Shown here: positions 7,927 to 15,208 of the stretch, piece by piece
Numbering within the stretch: position 1 is the first letter of the stretch
Layout: the number at the start of each line of letters is the position of its first letter
DNA from: Oscillospiraceae bacterium
Lineage (GTDB): Bacteria; Bacillota; Clostridia; Oscillospirales; Oscillospiraceae
Assembly (NCBI GenBank): GCA_016292445.1
Contig: JAEDIN010000020.1
Span: 1 to 23,041 of the forward strand
Length of the DNA: 23,041 nucleotides
Direction of reading: 5' to 3'
Program-made: the position numbers and the translations under genes
The notes under the pieces: model-generated
Told to the model about the DNA's origin: nothing
The model's database searches: none
Seen by the model: the letters and a program-made list of their open reading frames with translations, nothing else

Positions 7927-7960
7927 TTGCTTAACTGAGTTTGTTAATATATAATTAACA
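7927..7960 (+). promoter_or_regulatory. Promoter with overlapping palindrome before the NSS symporter
   Basis: TTGCTT (7927-7932), a 17-bp spacer and TATAAT (7950-7955). The -10 lies inside a perfect inverted repeat, TGTTAAT (7942-7948) and ATTAACA (7954-7960), separated by 5 bp. Repressor binding there would block the promoter, so this is a candidate operator. AT-rich palindromes around -10 elements can occur by chance. Confidence 0.6.
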
Positions 7961-7997
7961 CATTAGCGCAAAATACCTTGTGAAAGGCAACATTAAT

Positions 7998-9341
7998 ATG
8001 AAGAATGATTCATTGCAAAGCCGTGACGGCTTTAAAAGCAGAGGCGGATTTATCATCGCCTGTATAGGCTCGGCGGTCGGCATGGGCAACATCTGGCGTT
8101 TCCCGATGCTCGTATCCACATGGGGCGGTCTGACCTTTCTCATCCCGTATTTCATATTCGTAATTCTCATCGGCTCTACCGGAGTTATCGGTGAGTTCGC
8201 CCTCGGCAGAGCGGGCGGCGCGGGCCCCATGGGCTCGTTCGGAATGTGCACCGAGCTTCGCTGGGGCAATCACAAGATAGGCGAACGCATCGGCTATCTG
8301 CCCATACTCGGCTCACTGGCCCTCGCCATCGGCTACACCTGCGTCATGGGCTGGATATTCAAATATGCCTTTATGGCGTTTACGGGCGATCTTTACGCAA
8401 TGGGCCAGAATATGGATGTGATCGGCCCCGCCTTCGGTTCTACCGCATCGGCATGGGGCGCAAATGTATGGATAGTCGTTGCCGTTATAGTGAGCTTTGC
8501 CATCATGTCCTTCGGCATCGCAGGCGGCATTGAAAGAGCAAACAAATTCATGATGCCCGTGCTGTTTTTCCTGTTTATCGCACTCGGCGTATATATCTAC
8601 ACCATACCTACCTCTGCAGGCGGCTATAAGTACATTTTCACCTTAAACCCCGAGGGACTTTTAAATCCGCAGCTTTGGCTGTTTGCCTTCGGTCAGGCGT
8701 TTTTCTCCCTGTCCGTTGCGGGTAACGGCAGTGTTATCTACGGCTCGTATCTGAGCAAGGACGAGTGCATACCCAGCTCGGCGCGAAATGTCGCATTTTT
8801 TGACACGCTTGCGGCACTGCTTGCTGCATTCGTCATCATACCGGCAATGGCGACCGGCGGCGCAGCTCTCAATGAAGGCGGCCCGGGACTGATGTTCATA
8901 TACCTTGTCAATGTCATAAACGGTATGGAAGGCGGCAGGATAGTCGGTGTCGTGTTCTTCCTGTGCGTGACCTTCGCCGGTATCTCCTCGATAATTAACC
9001 TCTACGAAGCACCCGTTGCATTCCTGCAGGAAAAGTTCAAGCTCAAGCGAATATGGGCAACCGGCATTATTCATGTCATAGGCCTCGGCGTTGCACTGTG
9101 CATACAGGCCATCGTGTCGCAGTGGATGGATGTCGTGTCCATTTACATCTGCCCCCTCGGCGCACTGCTCGCGGCTATCATGTTCTTCTGGGTCGCAGGC
9201 AAGAAAGCTGTACTTGAGAGCGTCAATCTCGGCGCACGCAAGCCCATCGGCAAGTGGTTCTACCCCTTGAGCAAGTATGTCTACTGCGCCTGTGCCCTCT
9301 TAGCCCTCGTTGCAGGTGCGATAGTCGGCGGCATAGGCTGA
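7998..9341 (+). CDS. Sodium-dependent transporter, neurotransmitter:sodium symporter (NSS/SNF) family
   Basis: A 447-residue integral membrane protein of the LeuT fold with about 11 predicted helices, the usual number for bacterial members of the Tyt1/MhsT type. The first helix carries the family signature: GSAVGMGNIWRFPML, which lines the sodium and substrate site through the unwound middle of TM1, followed by a Trp-Gly-Gly turn. The segment FFSLSVAGNGSVIYGSYL is the TM6-7 region that also contributes to sodium binding. The start at 7998 is preceded by GAAAGG; an in-frame GTG at 7980 lies upstream of that site and is less likely. Bacterial relatives import amino acids, often hydrophobic or aromatic, with sodium. 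The substrate here cannot be read from sequence. The gene is a single unit between its own promoter and terminator. Confidence 0.9.
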   Translation: MKNDSLQSRDGFKSRGGFIIACIGSAVGMGNIWRFPMLVSTWGGLTFLIPYFIFVILIGSTGVIGEFALGRAGGAGPMGSFGMCTELRWGNHKIGERIGYLPILGSLALAIGYTCVMGWIFKYAFMAFTGDLYAMGQNMDVIGPAFGSTASAWGANVWIVVAVIVSFAIMSFGIAGGIERANKFMMPVLFFLFIALGVYIYTIPTSAGGYKYIFTLNPEGLLNPQLWLFAFGQAFFSLSVAGNGSVIYGSYLSKDECIPSSARNVAFFDTLAALLAAFVIIPAMATGGAALNEGGPGLMFIYLVNVINGMEGGRIVGVVFFLCVTFAGISSIINLYEAPVAFLQEKFKLKRIWATGIIHVIGLGVALCIQAIVSQWMDVVSIYICPLGALLAAIMFFWVAGKKAVLESVNLGARKPIGKWFYPLSKYVYCACALLALVAGAIVGGIG

Positions 9342-9352
9342 TAAATAAACAT

Positions 9353-9386
9353 AAATGCGGTTGGTTTTGCACCAACCGCATTTTTT
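9353..9386 (+). terminator. Terminator of the NSS symporter gene
   Basis: A perfect 13-bp stem, AAATGCGGTTGGT (9353-9365) with ACCAACCGCATTT (9371-9383), a 5-base loop and a T run to 9386. Confidence 0.92.
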
Positions 9387-9407
9387 GCTGAAATATGAAT
9401 AAAAAAA

Positions 9408-9436
9408 TTGAAGAATTGTCAGGTGTGTGATATTAT
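9408..9436 (+). promoter_or_regulatory. Promoter of the acyltransferase operon
   Basis: TTGAAG (9408-9413), a 17-bp spacer and TATTAT (9431-9436). A second choice is TTGTCA (9416-9421) with TTATAT (9439-9444), also 17 bp apart. Either would start a transcript just before the ribosome site of the gene at 9467. Confidence 0.5.
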
Positions 9437-9466
9437 TCTTATATAAAGAGTGAAAGGCGTGGGCTT

Positions 9467-10663
9467 ATGGAGAGCGAAAACTACACAAGACCCGATCTGC
9501 TGCTGTACCGCACGGCGCAGCTTGTTGCATTCGCGTTTGCCACCGGCGTGTTTAAAAGAAAGATGCTCCGAAACGAGATTAAGGACGCCGAGGGACCGTA
9601 TGTGGTCATCGCAAACCATGAGGCGGCGTATGACTTTGCAAATCTCATCGGAGCTACGAGGAGACGGCTGACCTTCGTCATAAGCAATTCATTTTATAAT
9701 TCTCTGCCCATCACGGGGGTGCTCAAAAAGCTCGGTGTAATTCCCAAGCAGCAGTTCCAGACCACAATAAGCGATATGAGGCGTATAAAATCGGTCATCG
9801 AAAACGGCGAGCCGCTTGTCATTTACCCTGCCGGCCTTATGTGCGAGGACGGTATTTCCACGCCGATACCGCAGGCGACTTATAAGTTTTTAAAATGGCT
9901 CGACGCGGATGTGTATGTCGCAAGAGCAAGCGGCACATACTTTACCATGCCCAAGTGGACGAAGGGCTTCAGACCGGGCAGAACATATATGGACATATAT
10001 AAGCTCTTTGACAGAGCCGAGCTCAGGAAGCTCAGCGTCAAGCAGATAAAGGAAAAGACCGACGAAGCGATACTCTTTGACGCATACCGCGAGCAGGAAA
10101 AGCTGCTTGAAAAATACAGCAATAACAGTAACATCGAGGGACTTGAAAATGTCCTGTATGCCTGCCCGAACTGCGGCAGGGAGTTCACGGTAAAGGTCAA
10201 AAACGCAAATACCGTCTATTGCACCGAATGCGGCTTTGCCGAGGAAAGCGACGAGTACGGCTTCCTGCATAATAAGGGTGCCGGCGAGGAAATAAGGTAT
10301 GTCTCGGACTGGAGCAGGCTCATTTACAACAGACATCTGGAGACTCTGCGGAATGATCCGGATTACACAATAAGCGCGAAAACGAGAATTTATATGCTCG
10401 ACTATGATAAGCATAAATTTATTTGGGTCGGACTCGGTATGCTTAGCCTGAGCAAGGATGCGTTCAGGCTCGTCGGCAGGATAAACGGCGAAAGCGTTGA
10501 CCTTACCATCCCATCGGCGAAGATTCCCGCACTGCCGTTTAAGCCCGGCAAATATCTTGAGGTACAGCGAGGCGGCGATATCTACCGCTGTGAGCTTGAC
10601 GACGGCAAGCTGGTAATGAAGTTTATAAACACACTGAAAGCTTTTTTTGAGCTAAATAATTGA
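9467..10663 (+). CDS. PlsC-like acyltransferase with embedded zinc ribbon and C-terminal beta-rich domain
   Basis: A 398-residue protein with three parts. Residues ~15-210 resemble lysophospholipid/1-acylglycerol-3-phosphate acyltransferases: the catalytic HX4D is NHEAAYD (H51, D56), and a YPAGL segment stands where EGxR-type substrate-binding residues normally lie, so block III is atypical. Residues ~230-260 hold a zinc ribbon with CPNC (233-236) and CTEC (252-255). The remaining ~140 residues are strand-rich, contain no recognised catalytic motif and could be a lipid- or membrane-binding module. The start at 9467 has AAAGG nine bases upstream. The Nudix gene starts 32 bp after the stop without an obvious promoter. 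Membrane-lipid acylation is the most plausible role; the zinc ribbon is unusual for PlsC and could mean another acceptor or a partner-binding function. Confidence 0.7.
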   Translation: MESENYTRPDLLLYRTAQLVAFAFATGVFKRKMLRNEIKDAEGPYVVIANHEAAYDFANLIGATRRRLTFVISNSFYNSLPITGVLKKLGVIPKQQFQTTISDMRRIKSVIENGEPLVIYPAGLMCEDGISTPIPQATYKFLKWLDADVYVARASGTYFTMPKWTKGFRPGRTYMDIYKLFDRAELRKLSVKQIKEKTDEAILFDAYREQEKLLEKYSNNSNIEGLENVLYACPNCGREFTVKVKNANTVYCTECGFAEESDEYGFLHNKGAGEEIRYVSDWSRLIYNRHLETLRNDPDYTISAKTRIYMLDYDKHKFIWVGLGMLSLSKDAFRLVGRINGESVDLTIPSAKIPALPFKPGKYLEVQRGGDIYRCELDDGKLVMKFINTLKAFFELNN

Positions 10664-10695
10664 TTTGATAGGTGACTTGAGCCGAGGTATATGGT

Positions 10696-11100
10696 ATGAT
10701 GACAGTGACAGAGGTCGTAGCAGCACTCATATGGGAAAACGGCAGATTTATGATATGCCGCAGACCGGCGCACAAGGCAAGAGGTCTTCTGTGGGAATTT
10801 GTCGGCGGCAAGGTCGAAAAGGGCGAAACGAAGCAGCAGGCACTGGTGCGTGAATGCAGCGAGGAGCTGGCGGTCAAGGTCGCGGTCGGCGATGTGTTCA
10901 TGGAGGTTACTCACGAATATCCGGATCTGACGGTGCATCTTACGCTGTTTAACGCCGCAATCGCCGAGGGGGTGCCGCAGCTTCTGGAGCACTGCGATAT
11001 TAAATGGATAACTCCTGCGGAGATAGAAAAATACAGTTTTTGCCCCGCAGATGAGGAAATCCTTAAAAGAATAATACAAAACTTTACAAATAATAATTAA
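10696..11100 (+). CDS. Nudix hydrolase, MutT-like
   Basis: A 134-residue Nudix protein. The Nudix box spans residues 38-60, with G38, E44 and the metal-binding R52-E53 and E56-E57; the usual glycine of the EExGU end is an alanine (A59). The N-terminal VTEVVAALIWENGRFMICRR and WEFVGGKVE are characteristic of the MutT (8-oxo-dGTP diphosphatase) group, as is the small size. The expected role is removal of oxidised nucleotides such as 8-oxo-dGTP, but Nudix substrates are hard to infer and other nucleoside-diphosphate derivatives are possible. GAGG at 10684-10687 supports the ATG at 10696; a second ATG follows at 10699. An out-of-frame ATG at 10691 is closed at once by TGA. Confidence 0.86.
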   Translation: MMTVTEVVAALIWENGRFMICRRPAHKARGLLWEFVGGKVEKGETKQQALVRECSEELAVKVAVGDVFMEVTHEYPDLTVHLTLFNAAIAEGVPQLLEHCDIKWITPAEIEKYSFCPADEEILKRIIQNFTNNN

Positions 11101-11118
11101 CGATAAGGAGAAAACATA

Positions 11119-11373
11119 ATGGAACTGTCTAATGTCAATTGGAACGCGGCACGCAAGAGCGTACTCGTTCTCGGTGCAGGTGCTTTTGCCCACGCAATCG
11201 TCAAGAAAAACCCCCTAATGCCCGCGGTGCTTTACGGTATGCACCTCGCCGAGTATCTCATCGTTGCGAGAAAAGCAGGTAAGGCAGTATGGTATGACGA
11301 CTTCCGCTGCTTCCTTAACACCCTTGTTTACGGCTTCACCTTCTGGCTTCCCATGAAGCTCGAAATCGAGTGA
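11119..11373 (+). CDS. Small membrane protein of unknown function
   Basis: An 84-residue protein with AAGGAG eight bases before its ATG. Two or three hydrophobic segments are visible: about residues 14-28, 32-48 (with conserved-looking MHLAEY) and 63-78 (FLNTLVYGFTFWLPM), linked by a short basic loop (ARKAGKAVW). The pattern of a His-x-x-Glu in one helix, a basic turn and a final aromatic-rich helix with Thr-x-x-x-Gly is reminiscent of the eukaryotic TMEM254/DUF4499 proteins, but I would not assign it on that. It follows the Nudix gene by 18 bp and is followed by a hairpin, so it is probably the third gene of the acyltransferase operon. The good ribosome site and coding-like composition support a real gene. 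Confidence 0.65.
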   Translation: MELSNVNWNAARKSVLVLGAGAFAHAIVKKNPLMPAVLYGMHLAEYLIVARKAGKAVWYDDFRCFLNTLVYGFTFWLPMKLEIE

Positions 11374-11386
11374 TAAAAAACAACTG

Positions 11387-11419
11387 TATCCCCCTCTCAT
11401 CAGAGGGGGATATATCTTA
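11387..11419 (+). terminator. GC-rich hairpin with weak T tract (probable terminator)
   Basis: TATCCCCCTCT (11387-11397) pairs perfectly with AGAGGGGGATA (11402-11412) around a CATC loop, followed by TATCTTA rather than a clean T run. The hairpin is strong but the tail is poor, so termination may be partial; the methyltransferase ribosome site starts only ~12 bp later and no separate promoter is evident. Confidence 0.65.
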
Positions 11420-11435
11420 ATAATGAGGTGATGTG

Positions 11436-12209
11436 ATGGAAAAGACCGAAAAGTGGGACAGTGTCGCGGCAAATTATCAAAAGGTCTTCGCCCTCGGAGG
11501 CAACGATTATAACGCGAAGCTGATTGCCTTTTTGCTGGATAACGATATGCTTCACCCCGGTGACAGAGTTATAGACATGGGCTGCGGAGTGGGCAAATAC
11601 GGTAAGGTGTTTGCAAGCCTCGGCTGCGATGTGACCTTGGCGGATATCTCACCGAAAATGCTCGGGTTTGCAGCTCAAAATATGGCGGAGTATAAAACCC
11701 CGTGGCGTGTCATGCAATGCGATTTTGACGAAATGAGCGCAGACGCCGTTGCCGAAGGGGGCAAATACGACCTTTCAATATCGACGATGAGTCCCGCGGT
11801 GCACGATGTCGCGACAGCAAAGAAGTTTGCGGACATAACAAAATCGTGGTGCTTCATAGCCGCTTTTTCACAGTGGTCCGAGCCTGACAGAGAACGGCTT
11901 TTTAAGCTTATGGGCATTGAGCGGGAGAGCTTTAACAGCAGCGCAAGGGGCGATTGCGCCGAGCTTATCCGAAGCGTGTCGGCGGCGGGATTTACGCCGC
12001 AGATAAAATATGTCGATTACTGCTGGAGCGATGAGCGGGACATAGACGAGGCGGTACGGTACATGGAAAACCGCTATTTTGAGCCGTCCGAGAGAACTGA
12101 TGAGCTTCACGGCAGACTGACCGAGGCAGTCAGCGCACTTTCGCACGACGGCATTTTTACCGACAGCGTAAATACCAAGGTCGCGTGGATATACTGGAGT
12201 ACAAAATAA
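11436..12209 (+). CDS. Class I SAM-dependent methyltransferase
   Basis: A 257-residue methyltransferase. Motif I is VIDMGCGVGKYG at about residues 45-56, which binds S-adenosylmethionine. It is followed by the acidic end of strand 2 (VTLADISP), by CDFDE for the adenine contact, and by a post-motif strand containing LSISTMSPAVHD. The C-terminal third has no recognised substrate domain. The sequence is close in style to small-molecule methyltransferases of anaerobes (Methyltransf_11/25 type). I find no residue that fixes the acceptor. The start at 11436 has GAGGTG (11425-11430) in front; an in-frame GTG at 11433 is possible, and an ATG at 11431 is out of frame. The gene lies between a hairpin and the promoter of the next unit, so it may be transcribed by readthrough from upstream. 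Confidence 0.82.
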   Translation: MEKTEKWDSVAANYQKVFALGGNDYNAKLIAFLLDNDMLHPGDRVIDMGCGVGKYGKVFASLGCDVTLADISPKMLGFAAQNMAEYKTPWRVMQCDFDEMSADAVAEGGKYDLSISTMSPAVHDVATAKKFADITKSWCFIAAFSQWSEPDRERLFKLMGIERESFNSSARGDCAELIRSVSAAGFTPQIKYVDYCWSDERDIDEAVRYMENRYFEPSERTDELHGRLTEAVSALSHDGIFTDSVNTKVAWIYWSTK

Positions 12210-12246
12210 TAGACATTGGCAAGCTAACATGATAAAATGTTAACAT
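12210..12246 (+). promoter_or_regulatory. Promoter with inverted repeats before the DUF5058/M20 operon
   Basis: TAGACA (12210-12215), a 17-bp spacer and TAAAAT (12233-12238). The -10 is framed by TAACAT (12225-12230) and ATGTTA (12237-12242), and the second arm is part of the 10-bp palindrome ATGTTAACAT (12237-12246). This is a plausible operator for a regulator of the three-gene operon. Confidence 0.55.
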
Positions 12247-12268
12247 ACTTGAAAGAGAGGGTGATACG

Positions 12269-13033
12269 GTGTCAATACTATCAAAGCTTAACAGCCCGAC
12301 AATGTATCTGATATGCGGAGCGATAATATTCTTCGTTGCCGCAGTTTGCATGTTCTTCATGGTGAGGGCTTATAAAGCGGGCCTTGCCATAGGTATGGAC
12401 AAGACGAAAATGAAAAGAACTATAACCGCAAGCGCAACCTTTGCGGTGCTGCCCAGCGTGGGTATCCTGCTGGGCGTTATCGCACTTTCCGGCAGTCTGG
12501 GAACTCCGCTGCCGTGGCTGCGCCTTTCCGTCATCGGTGCGCTGCATTATGAAACTCAGGTCGCCGTCGGTGCTGCCGAGGCGATAGGGCTTTCGGGTCT
12601 TAACGCCTCCGAGATGACCGCACAGGCATTCACCACCATAGCTCTCGTCATGAGCTTTTGTATCATGTGGGGCATGGTTTTCTCGATATTCTTCAACAAG
12701 CGTTATCTCAAAAGACTAAAGACCCCGAAAAACGCCGACACCGGCGCACCCGGCTTCGGTGACAGCGCAATGACCGCAATGTTCATCGGTCTTGTCAGCG
12801 CATATATAGGCAGCTACATAGGCGGCTTGGTTTCCGGCGGCAGCGGCGGACTTTTGAGCTTTACCGGCTCGTGGATGCCCTTGGCGGTCGCGGTTATCGC
12901 CGGCGCGGTAATGGCGGTGTTTATCTGGCTTGCCGAAAAGAAGAAGGCGGCATGGGTCGAGAGCTTCTCCATTGCCGGCAGTATGCTCATTGCAATGGCG
13001 GCAGCCGTTGTGATAAACGGCTTTATCAAGTAA
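12269..13033 (+). CDS. DUF5058 family membrane protein (putative transporter subunit)
   Basis: A 254-residue polytopic membrane protein with about six helices. The segment after the first helix, MKRTITASATFAVLPSVGIL followed by LGVIALSGSLGTPLPWLRLS, is the most conserved part of the DUF5058 family as I know it (pattern PSxxIxxGxIALxxSLGxPxxWxRLSxIG). The C-terminal half is glycine-rich (GSYIGGLVSGGSGG) and ends in two further helices. GTG at 12269 is the start, with AGAGAGGG 7 bases upstream. The next gene starts 13 bp after the stop. Function is undescribed; the paired membrane proteins and the peptidase downstream suggest one half of a two-component importer or exporter for peptides or N-acyl amino acids. 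It could instead be a channel or a scaffold. Confidence 0.75.
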   Translation: MSILSKLNSPTMYLICGAIIFFVAAVCMFFMVRAYKAGLAIGMDKTKMKRTITASATFAVLPSVGILLGVIALSGSLGTPLPWLRLSVIGALHYETQVAVGAAEAIGLSGLNASEMTAQAFTTIALVMSFCIMWGMVFSIFFNKRYLKRLKTPKNADTGAPGFGDSAMTAMFIGLVSAYIGSYIGGLVSGGSGGLLSFTGSWMPLAVAVIAGAVMAVFIWLAEKKKAAWVESFSIAGSMLIAMAAAVVINGFIK

Positions 13034-13046
13034 GGAGGTGCGGACA

Positions 13047-13739
13047 GTGACTGAAAACGAAAAGAAAGAGCTGTTTGAAAAGTACAATAACCGCACTCAT
13101 GTCTTCGGCAGAATAGCCTGCATAGTCACACTCATCATGCTCATCGGCGCACCCTTTGTCATGGGTTGGTATCTCGGTGCAATGCCCAATATGCCTGCCT
13201 TCGGCAAGGCATTTCTTGCCGTCGGCATTGTGTGGTTCGTAAGCTGCATTGCCGAGTACCTTGTATACACCCCGATGCTCGGCGCAGGCGGCACCTACCT
13301 GGCCTTCATGACCGGCAACCTTATAAACATGAAAATTCCCTGTGCCGTTAATGCCCGTGACATTGTTGGCGCAAAGACCGGCACTCCCGAAAATGAGATA
13401 ATTTCCACGCTGTCGATCGCAACTGCCTCACTGGTGACGGTGGTCGTGCTCGCCGTCGGCGTTGCGCTGCTTATTCCCCTGCAGCCTGTTTTGCAGGACT
13501 CTGCACTTCAGCCCGCGTTTGAAAATGTCGTTCCGGCGCTGTTCGGAGCAATGGCATATAAGTATTTCCGTAATAACATGAAGATAGCGGTCATTCCGCT
13601 CGCGGTTATGAGCCTGCTGTTCATATTCGTGCCGAGCCTTACCGCCTCGACCAGCTTTATGATCCTGCCCAGCGGTGCAATAGCCATCGGCATTGCCTAT
13701 CTCATGTACAAGAAGCGTTATAAGGTGGAGAGCAAATGA
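13047..13739 (+). CDS. Polytopic membrane protein, partner of DUF5058
   Basis: A 230-residue protein with a short charged N-terminus (TENEKKELFEKYNNR) and about six hydrophobic helices. The segment LGAGGTYLAFMTGNLINMK, about residues 80-100, looks like a conserved re-entrant or substrate-contacting element, and a cytoplasmic loop (NARDIVGAKTGTPENE) follows. I do not recognise a characterised family. GTG at 13047 is chosen because AGGAGG at 13033-13038 lies 8 bases upstream; an in-frame GTG at 13038 overlaps that site. Its end overlaps the peptidase start by 4 bp (ATGA at 13736-13739), so translation of the two is coupled. Size and helix count mirror the DUF5058 protein, which favours a heteromeric membrane complex. 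Confidence 0.75.
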   Translation: MTENEKKELFEKYNNRTHVFGRIACIVTLIMLIGAPFVMGWYLGAMPNMPAFGKAFLAVGIVWFVSCIAEYLVYTPMLGAGGTYLAFMTGNLINMKIPCAVNARDIVGAKTGTPENEIISTLSIATASLVTVVVLAVGVALLIPLQPVLQDSALQPAFENVVPALFGAMAYKYFRNNMKIAVIPLAVMSLLFIFVPSLTASTSFMILPSGAIAIGIAYLMYKKRYKVESK

Positions 13740-15166
13740 GCTATATAACTGCAGCCATAGCCGCCGCTGCGGTCTCACCGCTTGCCGCTGCGGTCGTGCG
13801 CACGCTGCTTATGCCGAAAAAGGTCTCGGACTATAAGCCGATGCCGGATAAAGAGCGCATGGAGCTTTACGCCCAAAAGCTTTCGGAAATGGTTCGCTGC
13901 GAAACGGTATCCGACCCTAATGATCCGCAGATCGGGAAGTTTCTCGTCTTCCACAAAAAACTGGAGGAGCTGTTTCCTCTGGTACACGAAAAACTTGAGA
14001 AAACCGAAATTGACGGCAATCTTTTATATTACTGGAAGGGCAAAAGCTCGGCTAAGCCCATCGTTTTAATGAGCCATCAGGATGTCGTCCCCGCTGAGGG
14101 CGTTTGGGAGCATGAGCCGTTTTCCGGCGACATTGCCGACGGTAAGGTCTGGGGCAGGGGAGCGGCGGACACGAAGTGCACCGTAATGGCATTTTTCCAA
14201 GCCGTTGAGGAGCTCTTGGAGTCGGGCTGTACACCCAAGCAGGATGTATATATTGCCTCGTCCTGTACTGAGGAATGGGGCGGCGACGGCGCACCGAAGA
14301 TAGTTAATGAGCTAAAGCACAGAGGCGTTAAGCCTTTCGTGGTGTGCGATGAGGGCGGCGGCATCATAGCCGAACCCGTGGGCGGAATAAAGGGCAACTA
14401 CGCCATGATAGGCGTTTTTGAAAAGGGACAGGGAAATGTGAAGTTTACCGCCCGTTCAGGCGGCGGACATTCGAGCGCACCCCCCAAAAATTCGCCCATC
14501 GCAAGGCTTGCCGCGTTTGAGCAAAGCATAGAAAAGCACAGCCCGTTCAAAAAGTGTTTTCCGCACGAGGTCGAGGCAATGTTTAAAACCCTCGCGCCAT
14601 ACGCCGACTTCGGAATGAAGCTGCTTTTCGGCAATATGTGGCTGTTTAAGCCGCTTTTGAAGCTCGTGATGCCGGAGGTATCGCCGCAGGCGGGTGCGAT
14701 GCTGCAAACGACGGTCGCATTTACAATGCAGTCGGGCTCAGATGCACGCAATGTGCTTCCGCAGGAGGCGTCAGTGTGGGCAAATATGCGATTTATTCCG
14801 CACCAGGGCAAGGACGAAAGCCTTGCGATAATAAAAAAGCGTGCCGACAAATTCGGACTTGAGACCGAGGTCATAAACGCAACGGACTATACTCAGGCCG
14901 CGGATATCAACGGTGAGGGCTGGAGCTTTGTCGTCAAGGCGATAGAACGGGTGTTCCCCGGTCTTGCCGCAAGTCCCTATGTCATGACCGGCGGCACGGA
15001 CGCAAGGTTTTTTCAGGAGATATGTCCGAACTGCATTCGCTTTGCACCGGTCATTTTCGGGCCAGAGCAGCTCAAGGGAATGCACGGGCTTAACGAAAAC
15101 ATCGGCTGCGACTGCCTGCCTGCTGCTGTTGATTTCTACAAAACGCTCATCGATATGAACATATAA
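13736..15166 (+). CDS. M20-family metallopeptidase/amidohydrolase with N-terminal membrane anchor
   Basis: A 476-residue zinc-dependent amidohydrolase. Expected metal ligands and catalytic residues are visible: H114 and D116 in SHQDVVPAEGVWEHEPF, bridging D145 in GRGAADTK, catalytic E179 with metal ligand E180 in TEEWGG, D205 in VCDEGGG, and H450 in GMHGLNE. The central region (FTARSGGGHSSAPP) is the start of the lid/dimerisation domain. Residues ~4-25 form a hydrophobic helix followed by a basic stretch (RTLLMPKK), which by the positive-inside rule would leave the catalytic domain in the cytoplasm. The motif spacing resembles carboxypeptidase S/PM20D1-like enzymes, which hydrolyse peptides or N-acyl amino acids. 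It is coupled to the two membrane proteins upstream; a role in cleaving the imported substrate is inference. Confidence 0.88.
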   Translation: MSYITAAIAAAAVSPLAAAVVRTLLMPKKVSDYKPMPDKERMELYAQKLSEMVRCETVSDPNDPQIGKFLVFHKKLEELFPLVHEKLEKTEIDGNLLYYWKGKSSAKPIVLMSHQDVVPAEGVWEHEPFSGDIADGKVWGRGAADTKCTVMAFFQAVEELLESGCTPKQDVYIASSCTEEWGGDGAPKIVNELKHRGVKPFVVCDEGGGIIAEPVGGIKGNYAMIGVFEKGQGNVKFTARSGGGHSSAPPKNSPIARLAAFEQSIEKHSPFKKCFPHEVEAMFKTLAPYADFGMKLLFGNMWLFKPLLKLVMPEVSPQAGAMLQTTVAFTMQSGSDARNVLPQEASVWANMRFIPHQGKDESLAIIKKRADKFGLETEVINATDYTQAADINGEGWSFVVKAIERVFPGLAASPYVMTGGTDARFFQEICPNCIRFAPVIFGPEQLKGMHGLNENIGCDCLPAAVDFYKTLIDMNI

Positions 15167-15199
15167 AAAAGTAAGCTCCGTTTTGGAGCTTACTTTTTT
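15165..15199. terminator. Bidirectional terminator between convergent operons
   Basis: A perfect 15-bp stem, AAAAAAGTAAGCTCC (15165-15179) with GGAGCTTACTTTTTT (15185-15199), loop GTTTT. With T runs on both strands it can end the M20 operon from the left and the ABC operon from the right. It overlaps the peptidase stop codon by 2 bases. Confidence 0.93.
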
Positions 15200-15208
15200 A
15201 TATAACTG

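Noticed and set aside
7903..7938. Mini-ORF MRKTEKLLLLN with four consecutive Leu codons upstream of the NSS symporter, like a leucine leader peptide
   Set aside because: It lies directly after the nrd terminator and overlaps the -35 of the symporter promoter, so it would not be on the symporter mRNA. It has no ribosome site and no attenuator hairpin follows.
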